From positions 33,933,001-33,997,000 of the forward strand of contig NC_073340.2 in assembly GCF_027580225.2 (NCBI RefSeq): a stretch of DNA of 64,000 nt. Direction: 5' to 3'. Both the position numbers and the translations under genes were made by a program. This DNA is from Misgurnus anguillicaudatus (lineage: Eukaryota; Chordata; Actinopteri; Cypriniformes; Cobitidae). Positions within the stretch are counted from its first letter, which is position 1; every line of letters starts with the position of its first letter. The notes under the pieces were generated by a model. It saw only the letters and a program-made list of their open reading frames with translations. It was not told the origin of the DNA and did no database searches. Of the stretch, positions 44,395 through 56,546 are shown one piece after another.

Positions 44395-44895
44395 TAAGAG
44401 ATAAGATGAGAGGAGACGAGATGAGATATGTAAGCAATAAGGTACGAGAGGCGGTGCTGTATCGTGAGTGAGTGGTGGCTGAAGGGCGTTGTTAGGCACG
44501 ACGCGAAGCGGAGTGCCTGCAACCCCTTCGGCCGTTGCTTGTTCGCGATGCAGCGCTTGCCTCGAGTACCTTATTGCTTTTATAAAACGGTTACTACACA
44601 ATATTAAAGTAAAAAAAAATATTACTGCAACTTTCATGAAGTTAAATCAATAAAAGCATTCCTTCCGCTAGAAAAAATAGTCCCTGACTGCGAACAATAA
44701 CATGAAAGCTCAAATAAAAACAACAAACTGTTCTCAAACTTTGTCTCATTATATGTTTATGTGTTGCTGAGGGTGTTGCTAAGGGCGCAGTGATATTAAA
44801 TAGAACTGTTGGGTGAAGCGGTCATAGCAGTGTTTTATCATAAAGCACACCTATTGACCAATCAGAATCAAGGATTGGAACTAACCGTTTTATAA
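44395..44895. mobile_element. repeat element with a GCAATAAGGTACGAGAGGCG hairpin
   Basis: GCAATAAGGTACGAGAGGCG pairs with CGCTTGCCTCGAGTACCTTA about 100 bp later. Downstream ATTGACCAATCAGAATCAAG and AACTAACCGTTTTATAAT parallel the tail at 40720-40757, suggesting a related family. A GAGAT-like run (44397-44440) precedes it. Confidence 0.5.
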
Positions 44896-45277
44896 TATTG
44901 GATAAACAACGATGCAGGGCCGGATGCGCACCAAATCTACACCGGAACTGCCGACTTTGGCACGGATCTGGGGCATCATTTATAAAATGCTGCGTAAAAA
45001 ATGTCCTAAATTTGATCTTACGATCATTTCTCAAAAGTGCCTACATGTACGCGTGATTCATAAAACGAATGCACGCATAGAAAACTTTCAGACGTGACAT
45101 CTACAAATCGCAAATTAGCTTGAAACTGTGCGCATCTAAACAATTGCAGATTTTCGCCTTTAAACGATGCCTAATTAATGTCATTGACATATAAAAGAGC
45201 ATCTGTCAATGTTTAAATCCTTTTCGAGCAGCAAGAATGGTTCATATTATCCAAAAACCGAGGGGCAACCTTCCGAT

Positions 45278-45718
45278 CTCTCTTATGAAGTCATTTCCCA
45301 TAGACCTCCATGTTAAAATGGCCAACTTTACAGTAGAAAATAATATGTTTACAGCCTGGTACAAAAAGTGTTTTTGGTCTGTTTAGCCAATTTTACCCCT
45401 CATGACAACTGTGAGTGGGGGAATTTTTTTGTAACTCATCCATTTAATGATATTAAGCCTTAAAGTTCTGCAAAATTAAGGGCGTGGCCACTGCCATCAC
45501 TAGAGTCAAGCTAGGCGGGCGTAGTTTCAGCAACCAGTCACCTCAGCTTTACCCACGTCCCACCTCTTTACCCATTTTCAGATATCCGCGAGTGATGTGC
45601 GATAACACACGGCCAAGATGGCGACGGCAGGCAACGGCTACTTTAAGCTTCAAAAACGATCTTCAGAAATCTATGGGTGACATCACGGACACTACGTCCA
45701 TTTTTTTACAGTCTATGA
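45278..45718 (-). repeat. dispersed repeat, ACTGTAAAAAAATGGACGTA type, copy 2
   Basis: On the minus strand it starts ACTGTAAAAAAATGGACGTA and continues GTGATGTCACCCATAGATTT-like, GCCATCTTGGCC, GGTGACTGGTTGCTGAAACT, CTAGCTTGAC and GCCCTTAATTTTGCA. It matches 22881-23145 in the opposite orientation and extends further (CATAGACCTCCATGTTAAAA). Confidence 0.75.
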
Positions 45719-45829
45719 CAAGAAACTGCAGCAATCGGACAAGCAAAGGTGCTTATGTCTGCTCAGACCTTTAAGTGGCGCTAAGCACTTTTTCAAGTCA
45801 AAGAGGGTTACTTTTTTTTCCAATTTAAG

Positions 45830-46052
45830 GGTTTTTTCCCCTCCCAGGAGTTTTCCCCCTGGAATACCCAGGAGGGTTTTTCTCCTAGGGGGGAGTCCCC
45901 CACCTTTGGCTTAACTTACTACTTTACTGTATACGTTACATTATTACTATGCTCACTTTTCTATGCTTTTCCTACGTCTAATAATGTAAAGCTGCTTTGA
46001 AACAATTAACAATTGTAAAAAGTGCTTTATAAATAAAATTGAATTGAATTGA
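45830..46052 (+). mobile_element. LINE/SINE-type 3' tail with ATTGAATTGA repeats
   Basis: A C- and T-rich stretch is followed by TAAAGCTGCTTTGAAACAAT, TGTAAAAAGTGCTTTATAAA and AAAATTGAATTGAATTGA, a tail typical of fish non-LTR elements, ending in short ATTGA repeats. No coding part is attached. Confidence 0.6.
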
Positions 46053-46149
46053 CTGATTATATATATAAATATGGACATTGCTGTGGATTTTTGCGCACAC
46101 ACACTTTACGATCAAATCTGCGCACGTTTTATAAATTAGGCCTCTGATT

Positions 46150-46556
46150 TGATTTTTCCTGCATAACGATTTATGTCAATTTTTTAAGAAGCTAAACTTG
46201 ACAATGGCCATCAGATTGACAGGCTGCGGTTCTGCCCAGTGACCACACCAGAACACATGACACATGAATAGGTAATTTTACTTTTGTGTTACCAGGGTCA
46301 TAACCTATGATCTCAGAGGTCACGGCTGTCAGTGTTGGGATCAGTTTCACCCTCCCTGCCAAACGCTTCAAAAGTCAGGGACAACATTTTCCTCACCATC
46401 CCTGCGGCTCTAAACACACACACACACACATAAACAGAAGAAACTGGCAGAGCTAGAATAAGAGCGAGAGAAAACAAAGATAGTGACCTTCCTGCTTCAT
46501 GGCTCAATCCCAAGAGCAGTCGAGGAATCTTTTGATATCTTACAAACTGTCATGTC

Positions 46557-46560
<4 letters not shown>
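46150..46560. other. unique sequence with a short (CA)n
   Basis: (CA)n at about 46413-46430. No other feature. Confidence 0.35.

Positions 46561-46563
<3 letters not shown>

Positions 46564-46623
<60 letters not shown>
46564..46623. repeat. (CT)n microsatellite
   Basis: About 30 uninterrupted CT units. Read on the minus strand it gives the Arg-Glu runs seen in open frames here. Confidence 0.97.
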
Positions 46624-46628
<5 letters not shown>

Positions 46629-46728
46629 TTTGTATTGTTACACACCGATCCGTCACATTGTTGTCGGAAATAAAATGCAACACTTCCCGGGTTGATTTTC
46701 TTGTTTGTGGGAAACTCAGTAGTGTCAC

Positions 46729-46978
46729 CTGTACAGCTGACAAGCTTCGTGTTTCGCTCAGAGTTTCTCTGCCGTTCCAGAGACGAAAACTTTGATGGTT
46801 TGAGGTGCAGGAGTCCGGAGAGGCCGATGTCTCTGTCGATAGTGGCTGTTCTGTTTTCTTTCACAAGGGTTTTATGTGCATTTACAAGCTCTGGACTCAT
46901 ACTGGTAGGGAACAGCTTACTGAAGCATTCAGCTGCTTCTTTGTTTCCCATCAATTTAAGCGACTCATAAAGTATCAT
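46729..46978 (-). CDS. candidate coding exon on the minus strand, about 83 codons, product unknown
   Basis: From an ATG at 46978 the minus strand is open and starts MILYESLKLMGNKEAAECFS, followed by KLFPTSMSPELVNAHKTLVK and, later, DIGLSGLLHLKPSKFSSLER. Composition is balanced and looks like a helical protein segment. A good donor, ACAG|GTGACA, closes the exon at 46729; beyond it the frame runs into the (CT)n repeat as Arg-Glu. Upstream an in-frame stop lies just 5' of the ATG, with a possible AG acceptor, so it may be a first coding exon, an internal exon or a decayed fragment. The family is not recognised. Confidence 0.4.
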
Positions 46979-47037
46979 CTCAACACAAAGAATTCTGGCT
47001 TATTCTTGTCTCTGAATGTGTTTTTTCATCTCAGATT

Positions 47038-47498
47038 CAGTACTGTGCAAAAGTCTTAGGCAGCTTTGTTGGTTAAGCAAAGTTTTAATGTTCATCCATA
47101 TTTATTTTTCACTCTTTTTATTAAGATTCAAACAGAAAATACAAAAAATATGTATGCACTTTAAACAATTTTTAGAACTAAGGCATCACTCAGTATTTAG
47201 TGTGACCGCTTTTGGGACTAAACACATCGTGAGATTTTTTTGAGAAGACTGAAATAAAATGATTAGAAATAGGATTTAATTTCATTTAGGTTTAAGAGAT
47301 CCCACAGTTGCTGAAGCGGAAGGGGAGTTTATTTCATCTTATACTTGTATACTGTTTTAATACTACATACACATTTTCTGTATTTTTTGGTTGATTTTTT
47401 ATAAGGAGTCTGAGAAATAATTATATGATCACTATATCATTGCAAAAATAACAAATCTACTGTTGGCATGGTGGTCTTAAACTTTTGCACAGTACTGT
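47038..47498. mobile_element. Tc1/mariner-type MITE with CAGTACTGTGCAAAAGT ends
   Basis: CAGTACTGTGCAAAAGTCTT at the left and AAACTTTTGCACAGTACTG at the right are inverted repeats. The interior GTATTTAGTGTGACCGCTTT resembles the non-coding part of a mariner-like fish repeat. No clear TA duplication and no transposase. Confidence 0.65.
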
Positions 47499-49135
47499 AT
47501 ATGATATTTAAAGATATGTGATTGCACATGCAATTTCAAGATTTGTTTATTGATTTATTTAAAATATATATTTGTATTCATTTCTTTGTATCAATCTATA
47601 GAGCCATATCCATAACAATGTTCTTGAAAATTACCTAATTATTTCATATGAATATCTGTATCAGGTACGTTAAATAAATGTTTTATATATATATATATAT
47701 ATTTTATTTACTTGTATACAACTTTCCTTATTAAGATTTATATTTTGGTTCATTTTTTTGCATTGCATTTATTACTTCATTATCTGTGACATAATTTGTA
47801 TTGTTTATATATTATAATTTTGACTGTTTACATTGTTTGCAAATAATGATAATATGATGCTGTACTGTATACTACAGAATTTCCTGCATTACTTGTAAAT
47901 ACTTTAACTTTATTTAGTAACACCTGTTAACATCTTGGTAATGTGTGCTAACATATGAACTCCTGAAGACAGGATCACTAATGTTACAGTTTATAGTTAA
48001 ATGTTTACATTAAGTTTTAGTGATCAGAAAACACAAAGAACATTAAAGTGAGAAACTAAGAAAACAGTGAAACATCTGCAAGCAACTAGTTTATCACTAG
48101 AGATACTAGTTACTGCTGGAAGTAGTCAGAATATTAATCATCTGCTGTTCTTGTTTGCTCAGATTGTTTGTAATGAATGAAATGAGATTCTGTTAAGACA
48201 CTGTGCTAAATAAACACAACTATACTTTGAATCGTCTGTCCCTCTTTTAAATGACTGAATCTTACATCTTTTGAAATGTGCGAAGACGTCCGTTTTTTCT
48301 CCTTTTTTCTTTTTCTCTTTGGATAATGAATGACCGCCGATGTCCCATCTCATGAAGAAATCATATTCCAGCATCCACGAGTCTGACTCTTCCTGCTTCA
48401 AGAAGAAAAACTTCGATTCAACAATCACTAATGTTCATTTGCTTTCCTGTGCCATTTAACTATGTTTGGATTAAACAACACTTCATGCGATGTGCAAAGA
48501 AATGAAAGATTATGGAGTTAAGAAATGTTGTGAAATAAGACAGAAGTACTTATAATAAATATTAAAGACCTTAAAAAATATGAGGAATCAAAGCAAAATC
48601 TATTTTCTTTACAAACATCCAAACATCCAGGACAGAGTCAAACTAAATTTTAAGACTGAATGAATGTTTAGTATTTGTTTTATAACTAAGTTTTTGATAT
48701 TGTTGATAATAATAATAATAATAATATAGTAAGATATACTCAAATAAGGCATGCTGACTGAATTACAATATGCAAAAGTTTGTGCAAAAGCTTTACATTA
48801 AAAGACATAAAAATGCAACTATGTGAATCACAAACAAATGTATGCATTAATCTTTATAATTCACCTCTGCTTTTGGGTAATAATCTTAAATAAAAGAAGT
48901 CATGTGATAAGATTACCCTTTAACCAGATAATGTGTTATCAGCCATTAACTTCAGAGTAGCTGGACTTTAACCTAATTTGTTAGTGTTTACCCTGTATGT
49001 GACAAAGCAGTTTAACTTGTAAAGTCTCAGTCATATTTTCCTATAATGTGTGAGAGAAAACATATCAGATAAAAGTATACATTTACTTAAAGTTGATCTG
49101 AATGTTGTGTGCTCTTTGTCTTAAACTCTAAACAC
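47499..49135. other. AT-rich unique sequence
   Basis: A (TA)n run at about 47686-47702 and a short (AAT)n at about 48709-48725. No exons or element ends seen. Confidence 0.4.
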
Positions 49136-49139
49136 ACAC

Positions 49140-50260
49140 ATAAGCGATGCTGCCTGATGAAATCTGTGGCATTAGAGCACCACCATCTGGCCACAGCATC
49201 CCCACCGTCCTGCTTTCTGCTGTAGGTTACACACAGATTATTGAGTCTATTTACTTATCAAAACAACCAATATGTTAAAATCACAGACCGCCATCCTGAT
49301 AGGATGTTTGGGGGAAGGGAGCTGTTAAAAACCGAGTGAAAACAATAGCCGGTGCTCGGTTTCTTGTCACCTCTCGTTTAAAACACTCAGGGCTGGGGTG
49401 CCACCATATCCATCATAATGCAACTTTAATGGAGAAGGCCTGGCCTGCCGGTGTCGAAGCCACAGCGGTTGCTGGGGGCTAAAGAGCCAAAATGAGGGGC
49501 CTGTCGCGGGGAGCACCTCCAGAGCGGCGTTGGCTACACGCAGAAATAAGCATGCCAATCGATCGCGGCGGTAGGTTGATGGGCGCGCGTCGTTTTGATG
49601 GATATAACTGTACGGAGAGGGGAGGTGTGGCGAAAAAGCCCAGATTGCTTGACGATGGACCTGAAAAGATGTCAGCCGAACGCAGAGAGTGGCAGCTGCG
49701 GCCGGCCCTCCGCAGAGTGGCAACGGCTGCCTTGATTTATAGTTCCATCTGCTCACCGCGGTAAAGACAAGCTTCCCCCCCATTTGGTTAAAATGAAATG
49801 GACCTTAGAGAGCAACCCGGCACATTTGAGGAAATGTGAAACTTTTTCCTTTTTTTACCTTTAAACAATGGGGTGGTCCACGTCGGAAACCTCGGGCGGA
49901 GAGGTTAACTTGAGATAAAAGGAGTACAGTAAAATGTTAAGGCCTATTGTTGTTTTTTATATCATTGCCATTTCTTCATTTTCAAACCAAAGATGACGAA
50001 ACCTTGAAAGATGAAAACGTCCAGTTTACGGCTAATTTCCCCGGGAAACGGACGAGAGTCGGGAACTGCCTCCTGAACCTCGCCACACGCTGACCCCTGG
50101 CCTTGACCTCTGTCTCTGGAGCCTTACAGACACTTCCTGTAGAGCGCTTCGGGTCGTGTACGCCGCAGTCATTCCCGGGTATCCACTCTCAGGAAATTCC
50201 TGCTGCCAGGAGTGTTTCCTGAATGGGAGAAATCGTTTTTAAAGCGTTTGCTTCAACATT
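49140..50260. other. GC-balanced complex unique region, candidate conserved non-coding cluster
   Basis: The GC-richest repeat-free stretch of the window, especially 49370-49760 and 50030-50230. A 138-codon frame (49367-49783, minus) and a 90-codon frame (49492-49764, plus) overlap and neither shows a domain. Strings such as CCATCATAATGCAACTTTAA occur. Regulatory role is inference. Confidence 0.35.
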
Positions 50261-50570
50261 AGTTTAAGTATAGTACCGCTATGCATACTAGGGCTAGTTT
50301 TACATGCATTTATATATTTTTTATATTATTTATTAATATGATACACTTAATACTTTGCATTTTCATTTTACTTCAATTAATGACTACTCCGATGCAATAC
50401 GATGTTAAGATATGAGACTATAGTTACAAATCCATTATAACTATTAATGTTTATAATTCATAATACTCGTATATATGTTAGAAATCATCAAAAAGCTATA
50501 AACACAAATAGGTAAGTATTATAAAGTATTCTAACTGTTTATACAATTACTTATCATATGATACAATCAG

Positions 50571-51076
50571 CCCAGTCACATGAAATATTAGTCACATAAT
50601 TGTTTAATTCTTTTCGTGATACTGTCACAAATTTCCACGTTTTTCGTGATCGTATCACAAATTTTTGTTTATGTGTCATTGTCGCGTATTGGTTACTCAA
50701 CTGTTTTGTCCATTTTTTTTACCATTTTCGCTTCGGTTTAGGGCTAGATTTACATAAAATGACATCCTTACCCAAACCCAAATCTAACCCTAACGCCTTT
50801 AATGTTTTAAAATTTAGAAAATATAAAAAATAAATCAGAAAACAATAGTATAAACCAATACTTAAAGTGACATCCTAATGCAAACACCAAATCTAACCCT
50901 AAACCGAAGCGAAAAGGTTTGAAAATAGGAAAAAGCAGTTGAGAAACCAATACGTGACAATGACACAGAAATTCGTGATAAGATCACAAAAAAAAATTCG
51001 GAAATTCGTGACAGTATCACGAAAAAGAATTTTAAAAAATTACGTGACTATAGGTACATAATTTTGTGAGACTGGG
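50571..51076. mobile_element. fold-back transposon with CCCAGTC(T)CA ends
   Basis: CCCAGTCACATGAAATATTA pairs with the complement of TAATTTTGTGAGACTGGG, and pairing continues through TTTTTCGTGATACTGTCACA, GTGTCATTGTCGCGTATTGG and CGCTTCGGTTTAGGGCTAGA with their complements, leaving a small loop. A full hairpin of about 500 nt is possible. No frame of interest. Confidence 0.8.
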
Positions 51077-51079
51077 TAG

Positions 51080-51419
51080 GATACAACATATTATAAAGGT
51101 TTTTTATAAGGCAGTACAAATTATTGAAATGTATTAGGAATGCCCTTTTAATGCTTTATATATTTTTTTTACTATAATTATTAATTATTATGATACAAAA
51201 TAAAAAAATCTAAAATAAATACTATATTATAAATTATTATCATTATCTATTTTTTTCTCTTTCACTGTGTTTCTACATTTGCACAGAAAAGGAAAAAAAT
51301 CAGTGTGTTTGAACTTATTCAGAAATAATCCCTTCCTCACTGTGTCTGTCTGTCTGCATAATTTACAACAATTCAGACAAAAAAAGGAAGAAACACCGAG
51401 TGTGGACAGCACACTGCCT
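51080..51419. other. AT-rich unique sequence
   Basis: Nothing recognised. Confidence 0.3.
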
Positions 51420-52620
51420 TCACAGTAACTACCTTAAAAAAGCTTTGCCACGACATCAATCGAAATATATGCAAGTGGAAATCCATATGTATGTGGTCCC
51501 GTCCCAGCTCATTTAAAGATAATACCAAGCCTCATGTAGAGGACACGGCCGTAGTGTTTTATATCCTGGGTTTCACTGTATTAACCTGAGGGGCACAAAA
51601 TCTCTGTACAGCTGCCCTAACAGAGCCACAAAACACATTGATTAACGCTTGGCAGCGGACGGAGCTCCCAATGATCTGCTAATGAGAAGTGATAAGCACA
51701 CACACACAGGGCTACAGCACCATTGAAGCTGCCGAATCTATTTTAATAAGCCGGGGTCCAAAAACCAGCGGCCGTCCCCCCTGCAACTACGTGCACGCAT
51801 GCATGCCATATATTGCAGAGTTGCACTCCACGAGAAAAATCCAGAAGCAAAGAGCAATCTCCTTCGAGGGCGATTTAATAAATCGACGGCCGTTTGCATC
51901 TCAGGGCTTATTTGTGCAAAGCAATGGACTGTTAGAAAGCGTTTATTGCCCTCGGACCATTCTGATAGATTTCTCTGCCGCAGACAGGCAGCTACAAACA
52001 TAATGGACTGTTTGACAAGCAGAATATTGATACGTGAAATTCCTTTGCATCCATCAAAACATTTCCACGGCGTGACAGCTACAGCGCGGAGGAAAATAAA
52101 AGATGCGGGCAGCGATGACAGGTTGAAGACATGCGTTTTACTGACACTAATAACGGTTCTCCAATAAACCCCTGGCAAGCGGCAATAATAATTACAGTGA
52201 CAACGTACGTAATTTGCCTGTAAATATCTTCGAGCGAAAACAGGGAAGCATTTCAGCGATCTGCGAAGGACTGTTGACAAATTAACAGTGTAGGAAAATA
52301 AACGTCAGGCGTGTTTGACATGCAGTCGTAGCTGCAGCGCTGCATTTGTCTTGGAGGGACTCCAGTCATCCTGCACAGAGACGCCGCAGTTTAGAGCCCA
52401 AGCTCTCGGCTAATATTTACACGAGACGAAGCCCTTACCGACAAACGCCCAACGCTGGGTGTGCTGAAGGGTCAGAGGTCACCAAAAAAATACAGCGGTG
52501 GAGAAACAAGCCAAGGGATTTAGAATCAAAACAGGCATGTGGAAAATCCAACATCTCCGATATACAGATCGCTCATTTACCTCTCGCCAAAATATTTTAT
52601 TAAGAAATCAATTGCATGCA
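51420..52620. other. large complex unique region, strongest candidate conserved non-coding block
   Basis: About 1.2 kb with no repeats and even composition. A 180-codon minus frame (51738-52280) lies opposite a 122-codon plus frame (51799-52167). Neither translation shows a domain and both are rich in Cys and Arg, so they are likely chance frames in stop-poor DNA. Texture is like deeply conserved enhancers; unproven. Confidence 0.4.
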
Positions 52621-52910
52621 TTTATGTTTAATTATTATGTTTAAACAAAACTAAATCTTTAGTATGATCCCTTGAGTGCTTACTAAAGAAAATACAAGAT
52701 TTTGAAGACAAATTATTTTAAAATATAAGTGCACATTGTTACTGTTGTCAATCGGTTCTTACTTCAGCTTTGGGATTTCCGAATTTTGAATCAATTCTCT
52801 GCATCCGCTGAACAAAACCTTTCAGTAGTGAAGATGGAAAATGTGTGTTTGGAGATGCAGTGTTTTGGCAAAACGATCTCTGCACACTTGATTACATTTA
52901 TTCTACAGAG

Positions 52911-52912
<2 letters not shown>

Positions 52913-52981
<69 letters not shown>
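52913..52981. repeat. (TC)n microsatellite
   Basis: About 34 uninterrupted TC units. Confidence 0.97.
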
Positions 52982-52982
<1 letters not shown>

Positions 52983-53229
52983 GCTCGCTCAAAAATCGTT
53001 TTTCAGTGGTAGCCCAATTGAACAGCTCGGATATCTTAAAATTTGACTCTAGACATTTACAAAATCATTTAGACTTATAGCAAACTCATGTATAACATCA
53101 GATTTCCTGCTGTGCATTCCTGAATTGTAAAACTCTTTTAAAAGTCGCCGAGCAAAACCAAGGACTCCGAGGTCACATAATTTTACCGTTTAATTCTGAT
53201 AAAAGCGCCAATGTGTTTTGTTTCTTAAA

Positions 53230-53960
53230 TGTTTGCTTGTTTTGTTCAGTTCCCTTCCCGCCAGCTGGACCCTGGAGGAGAAATAAATGTTTTCAACAAC
53301 GCTCCCCCTTCCTCGAACCTGCGTATCTGTATTCCCCCGGCCGTCTGGTCCTGAGCGTGTACATATAAAAATAGGAGGCCTGTCATTTCACATTCATTAA
53401 GTGTGAAACTCAGAAATTAATAATGTAAAAATACACTTTTTAATTAGTCTTACATTCGGCCCGATGTACTAAAACGAGATCAGGAGCTCCCAACAGACCC
53501 TGTCTTAATAAAGCATTAGTGTGTGATGTTCAAGTACTGACAGGTAGAAGAGCTTAAGAGTTACTTTCATACGCACACCAACAATTCAAAATGAGTCCTG
53601 TTTTATTTAAAAGTAATTAACATCAATTCGATATAGGCAGCAATATATGGAATACGACCGTACGTATTGTTTTTTTTATTACGGGTTGTAATCTCTCTTT
53701 TATTATGCCGAATCTGAATGTTTACATAAGCATGAATGAAGCCGATGATCCGCTGTGACATACTGTGCGAGAGAAGTCGACATATGACTTTATTTACATT
53801 TATAAGGCCGTGCAGAGATTATGTAGCGTGTTTGCCCTGTAGACTCCTCATATTGAATACAGGGATAATAGGGAACGGAAATCCCATGGGAATTCCCATC
53901 TGAAGATGCATTATTAAACTGTGTGATCTGTTTGTTTACATGTCAAGAAATACAAGGAAA
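53230..53960. other. complex unique block, candidate conserved non-coding element
   Basis: Balanced repeat-free text including AATTAATAATGTAAAAATAC and TTTTTAATTAGTCTTACATT near 53414-53454, with homeodomain-type cores. No coding potential. Inference only. Confidence 0.35.
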
Positions 53961-54099
53961 TGTTAAATCAAGCCATGTTACAAATCTATTATTTTGTGTC
54001 TACCATATAGGTCAGGTGCATTCACACCTGAGGTTTTTGATTGAACCTAATCGGTTATTGTTAGGTGTAAAATGTATGTTTTGCTATGCATGTTGAAAA

Positions 54100-54520
54100 A
54101 ATATAATCAAATGATAAATGTCCACAATATATGTGCCACAATACAATGGATCACGATACGGTATGATTCGGTGGGGTAATATTTTGCATTGCGATAATCA
54201 AAAATGTTAAAAAATAGAGCTGATTTTCTTTTTACTTTTTTTAAAGCCACGTTGGCTTTGAAAGCTGCAAGCATTTTTTTATTTTCTGCCATTTTCTCAC
54301 TCCCACTAACTTCTGAGACATTGGTCGCATGGCCGTATATGACAGATAACTAGACAGCGACAACTAGCAGCGGTGGAGGAGGTCGTTTGATGCACACAAA
54401 GGGATTTGATTCTAAAATATATCGATAATAGATATTGAAATATCGATAAACTATCGTGGAAAATTTATAACGATAGTTAGCTACATCAATATTTTTGCAC
54501 AGCCGTAATGTGTAAGTGTA
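54100..54520. repeat. CGATA-rich dispersed repeat remnant
   Basis: ATCACGATACGGTATGATTC and, further on, ATATCGATAATAGATATTG, ATATCGATAAACTATCGTGG and TAACGATAGTTAGC show repeated CGATA/TATCG inverted pieces. Resembles a fish repeat with such texture; borders unknown. Confidence 0.35.
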
Positions 54521-54539
54521 TGAAGCAGAAGATTCGTAG

Positions 54540-55780
54540 CATCAAAATTCCTGTCTGGTCCAACCAGAGCTGTTTTTGCATAGGCTTGCATTGTTTTATT
54601 CCCAAAGTGAGGTGGGAACCTTTTCGACAGAACGCATGGCTATTAAGGCGAAATCACCCGGTGCTCCCTAATTTGAAATAATTAAATCTTTTCTGCTGTC
54701 CTCCAAATCCCCTTGAAAAATTCATGCACAGGTTAGAGATGGCGAGGTGAACGCAAGGCTATCAACGCCCGCTGACATCTCGCTGTCTCTCCGCACAACA
54801 GCCCACAGATGCCGCGGCGTTTAAGAGCAGATTAAAACTGACACTAATTATAATCTGACTTGTGTTATATAACTTAGATGCTCAGGTGAATCCCCGGACC
54901 GTTGGCCCGCGCTGACAGATCCTGTCACTTTTGCTTAGGGGCCGAATTACGGGTGGAAAGAGGCTCTCGTCTGCTCTGCGTCCAGGCCCGTTGCCAAATT
55001 GGCTGAGGATTCAGACACTGCTATATCCCTTTTTTATTTAATTGAAGTGCTAATGAACGGGGAGACAGAGCTTGCCAGTCTCTCGCACACACACAACAAA
55101 AAAGAGAAAGACGCAAAGAGCTTTGGGAGAGATAAAGGCTTAACCGGACGAGATAGTCGCGCTATCAGAGCACCTTTTACACTTTAAATAGACAATCCAT
55201 AAAACACTTGAGTTGTTACAGATCTGCATCTATATATTTTTTCTCCATTAATCTACAGGGACCAGTCATACAAACTGCACTAATGTCCAAATCGTCTGTC
55301 CATTAGAGCCTGAAAGCACATGATATTAACCTGGTCAATCTGCCTGCACCCAAGGGATTTCATAGAGAGAGCGAGATCCTAAATATAAACCCTTCTAATG
55401 AAAATACCTTATTTCCCTTAGTCCTAATTTTAAATGTCCATCACAACATGAAATGTTGCTCATAAATCTGTAAATCATACAGATTACAGAATTTAACCTA
55501 TATTAACCCAGGTCACATCCCATATGTGACACCGCAGCCATATTCATGACAGTTAATGGAGACGTAATTAATTCCTCATTTATAAAGAAAAAGCAGGAGT
55601 CAAAAGGAGATGAATGGAGCAATTTAAAGACTATTAGTCAAATTAAATGAGCGAGAGCCGAGCAGAAATGTCTCACACAGCTCTACAGGTTATAATCATA
55701 ATGCTCAGACGTGATGGGGGAATATTAACAAAACTTTCTCGACAATATTTTTATTTACTGTAGACGGTGTCCATTTGGCC
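54540..55780. other. complex unique region, candidate conserved non-coding cluster
   Basis: Repeat-free, balanced text over about 1.2 kb with motif-like strings (CACTAATTATAATCTGACTT near 54843, GAGACGTAATTAATTCCTCA near 55559). Only short frames. Regulatory role is inference. Confidence 0.35.
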
Positions 55781-55820
55781 TGAAAGCTGTTAACTCATTT
55801 ATCGCCAGCCATTTTTTTAA

Positions 55821-56191
55821 AGGTGCAGTGTGTAATTTTTAGAAGGATCTTTTGACAGAAATGCAAAATAATATACAAAACTATATTATCAGGGGTGTAT
55901 TAAGACCTTTCATAATGAACCGTTATGTGTTTATTACCTTAGAACGAGACCTTTTTATATACAGAGGGTCCCCATACATGGAAGCCGCCATTTTGTGCTG
56001 CCATTTTTTTACAGAAGCCCTTAAAGGAAATTTTTTTACTAAGTTGTCACTGACAATGACATGTTTGTCCGGTGGCGGCTACCGTTGCTTCTCTATTTGC
56101 TTCAAAAGCAAGGTGTAAGCCGTGGACTAATCCGTTGGTTGCAATTCGCAACCTCATCACTAGATGCCGCTCAAATTTACACACTGCACCT
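55821..56191. mobile_element. TTAA-targeted MITE with AGGTGCAGTGTGTAA ends
   Basis: TTAA at 55817-55820 and 56192-56195; perfect ends AGGTGCAGTGTGTAA and TTACACACTGCACCT. Interior includes CATACATGGAAGCCGCCATT. An 88-codon frame has no motif. It is inserted 31 bp inside copy E. Confidence 0.88.
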
Positions 56192-56546
56192 TTAAGTTCT
56201 TTCTGAAAATATATGCACACAAATATATCAAATGAAAGAACAGAATACTTTCAAACAAACAATAAACAAACAAAACGAAAAAAAAAAGGTTTCATCTTAT
56301 CTATATTTTTCTCTGCTTATAAACTTATAAAATAATGTGTAATTAAAAAAAGAACAGAAGCTGAAATAATTGCATTTTTGTGAAGGAATCTTGTTAGAGA
56401 TCAGATTCAGAATGATTATCAAAACATACACGGATTGTAAAATTACTAAATAATGTTTGGCTTCAGTTTTTTATAAAAATGGGTAACTGCGACTAGTCTA
56501 GTCCATAATCGCGGTATGACAGATAACCATAAAATCTCATCAGGAA

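Larger units (their letters stand above)
44970..46144. mobile_element. MITE with GGGCATCATTTATAAAATGC ends, host of two further repeats
   Basis: The left end GGGCATCATTTATAAAATGC and the right end, complementary to AGGCCTAATTTATAAAACGT, are inverted repeats, with GTGCGCA-type subterminal pairing. Between the arms lie the dispersed repeat 45278-45718 and a LINE/SINE-like tail 45830-46052, both inserted later. Confidence 0.65.

Noticed and set aside
46540..46743. Arg-Glu repeat protein
   Set aside because: Produced by the (CT)n microsatellite read on the minus strand.
51738..52280. 180-codon open frame on the minus strand opposite a 122-codon frame
   Set aside because: Both translations are rich in Cys and Arg, lack motifs, and cannot both be real with this composition. 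Kept only as part of a non-coding block.
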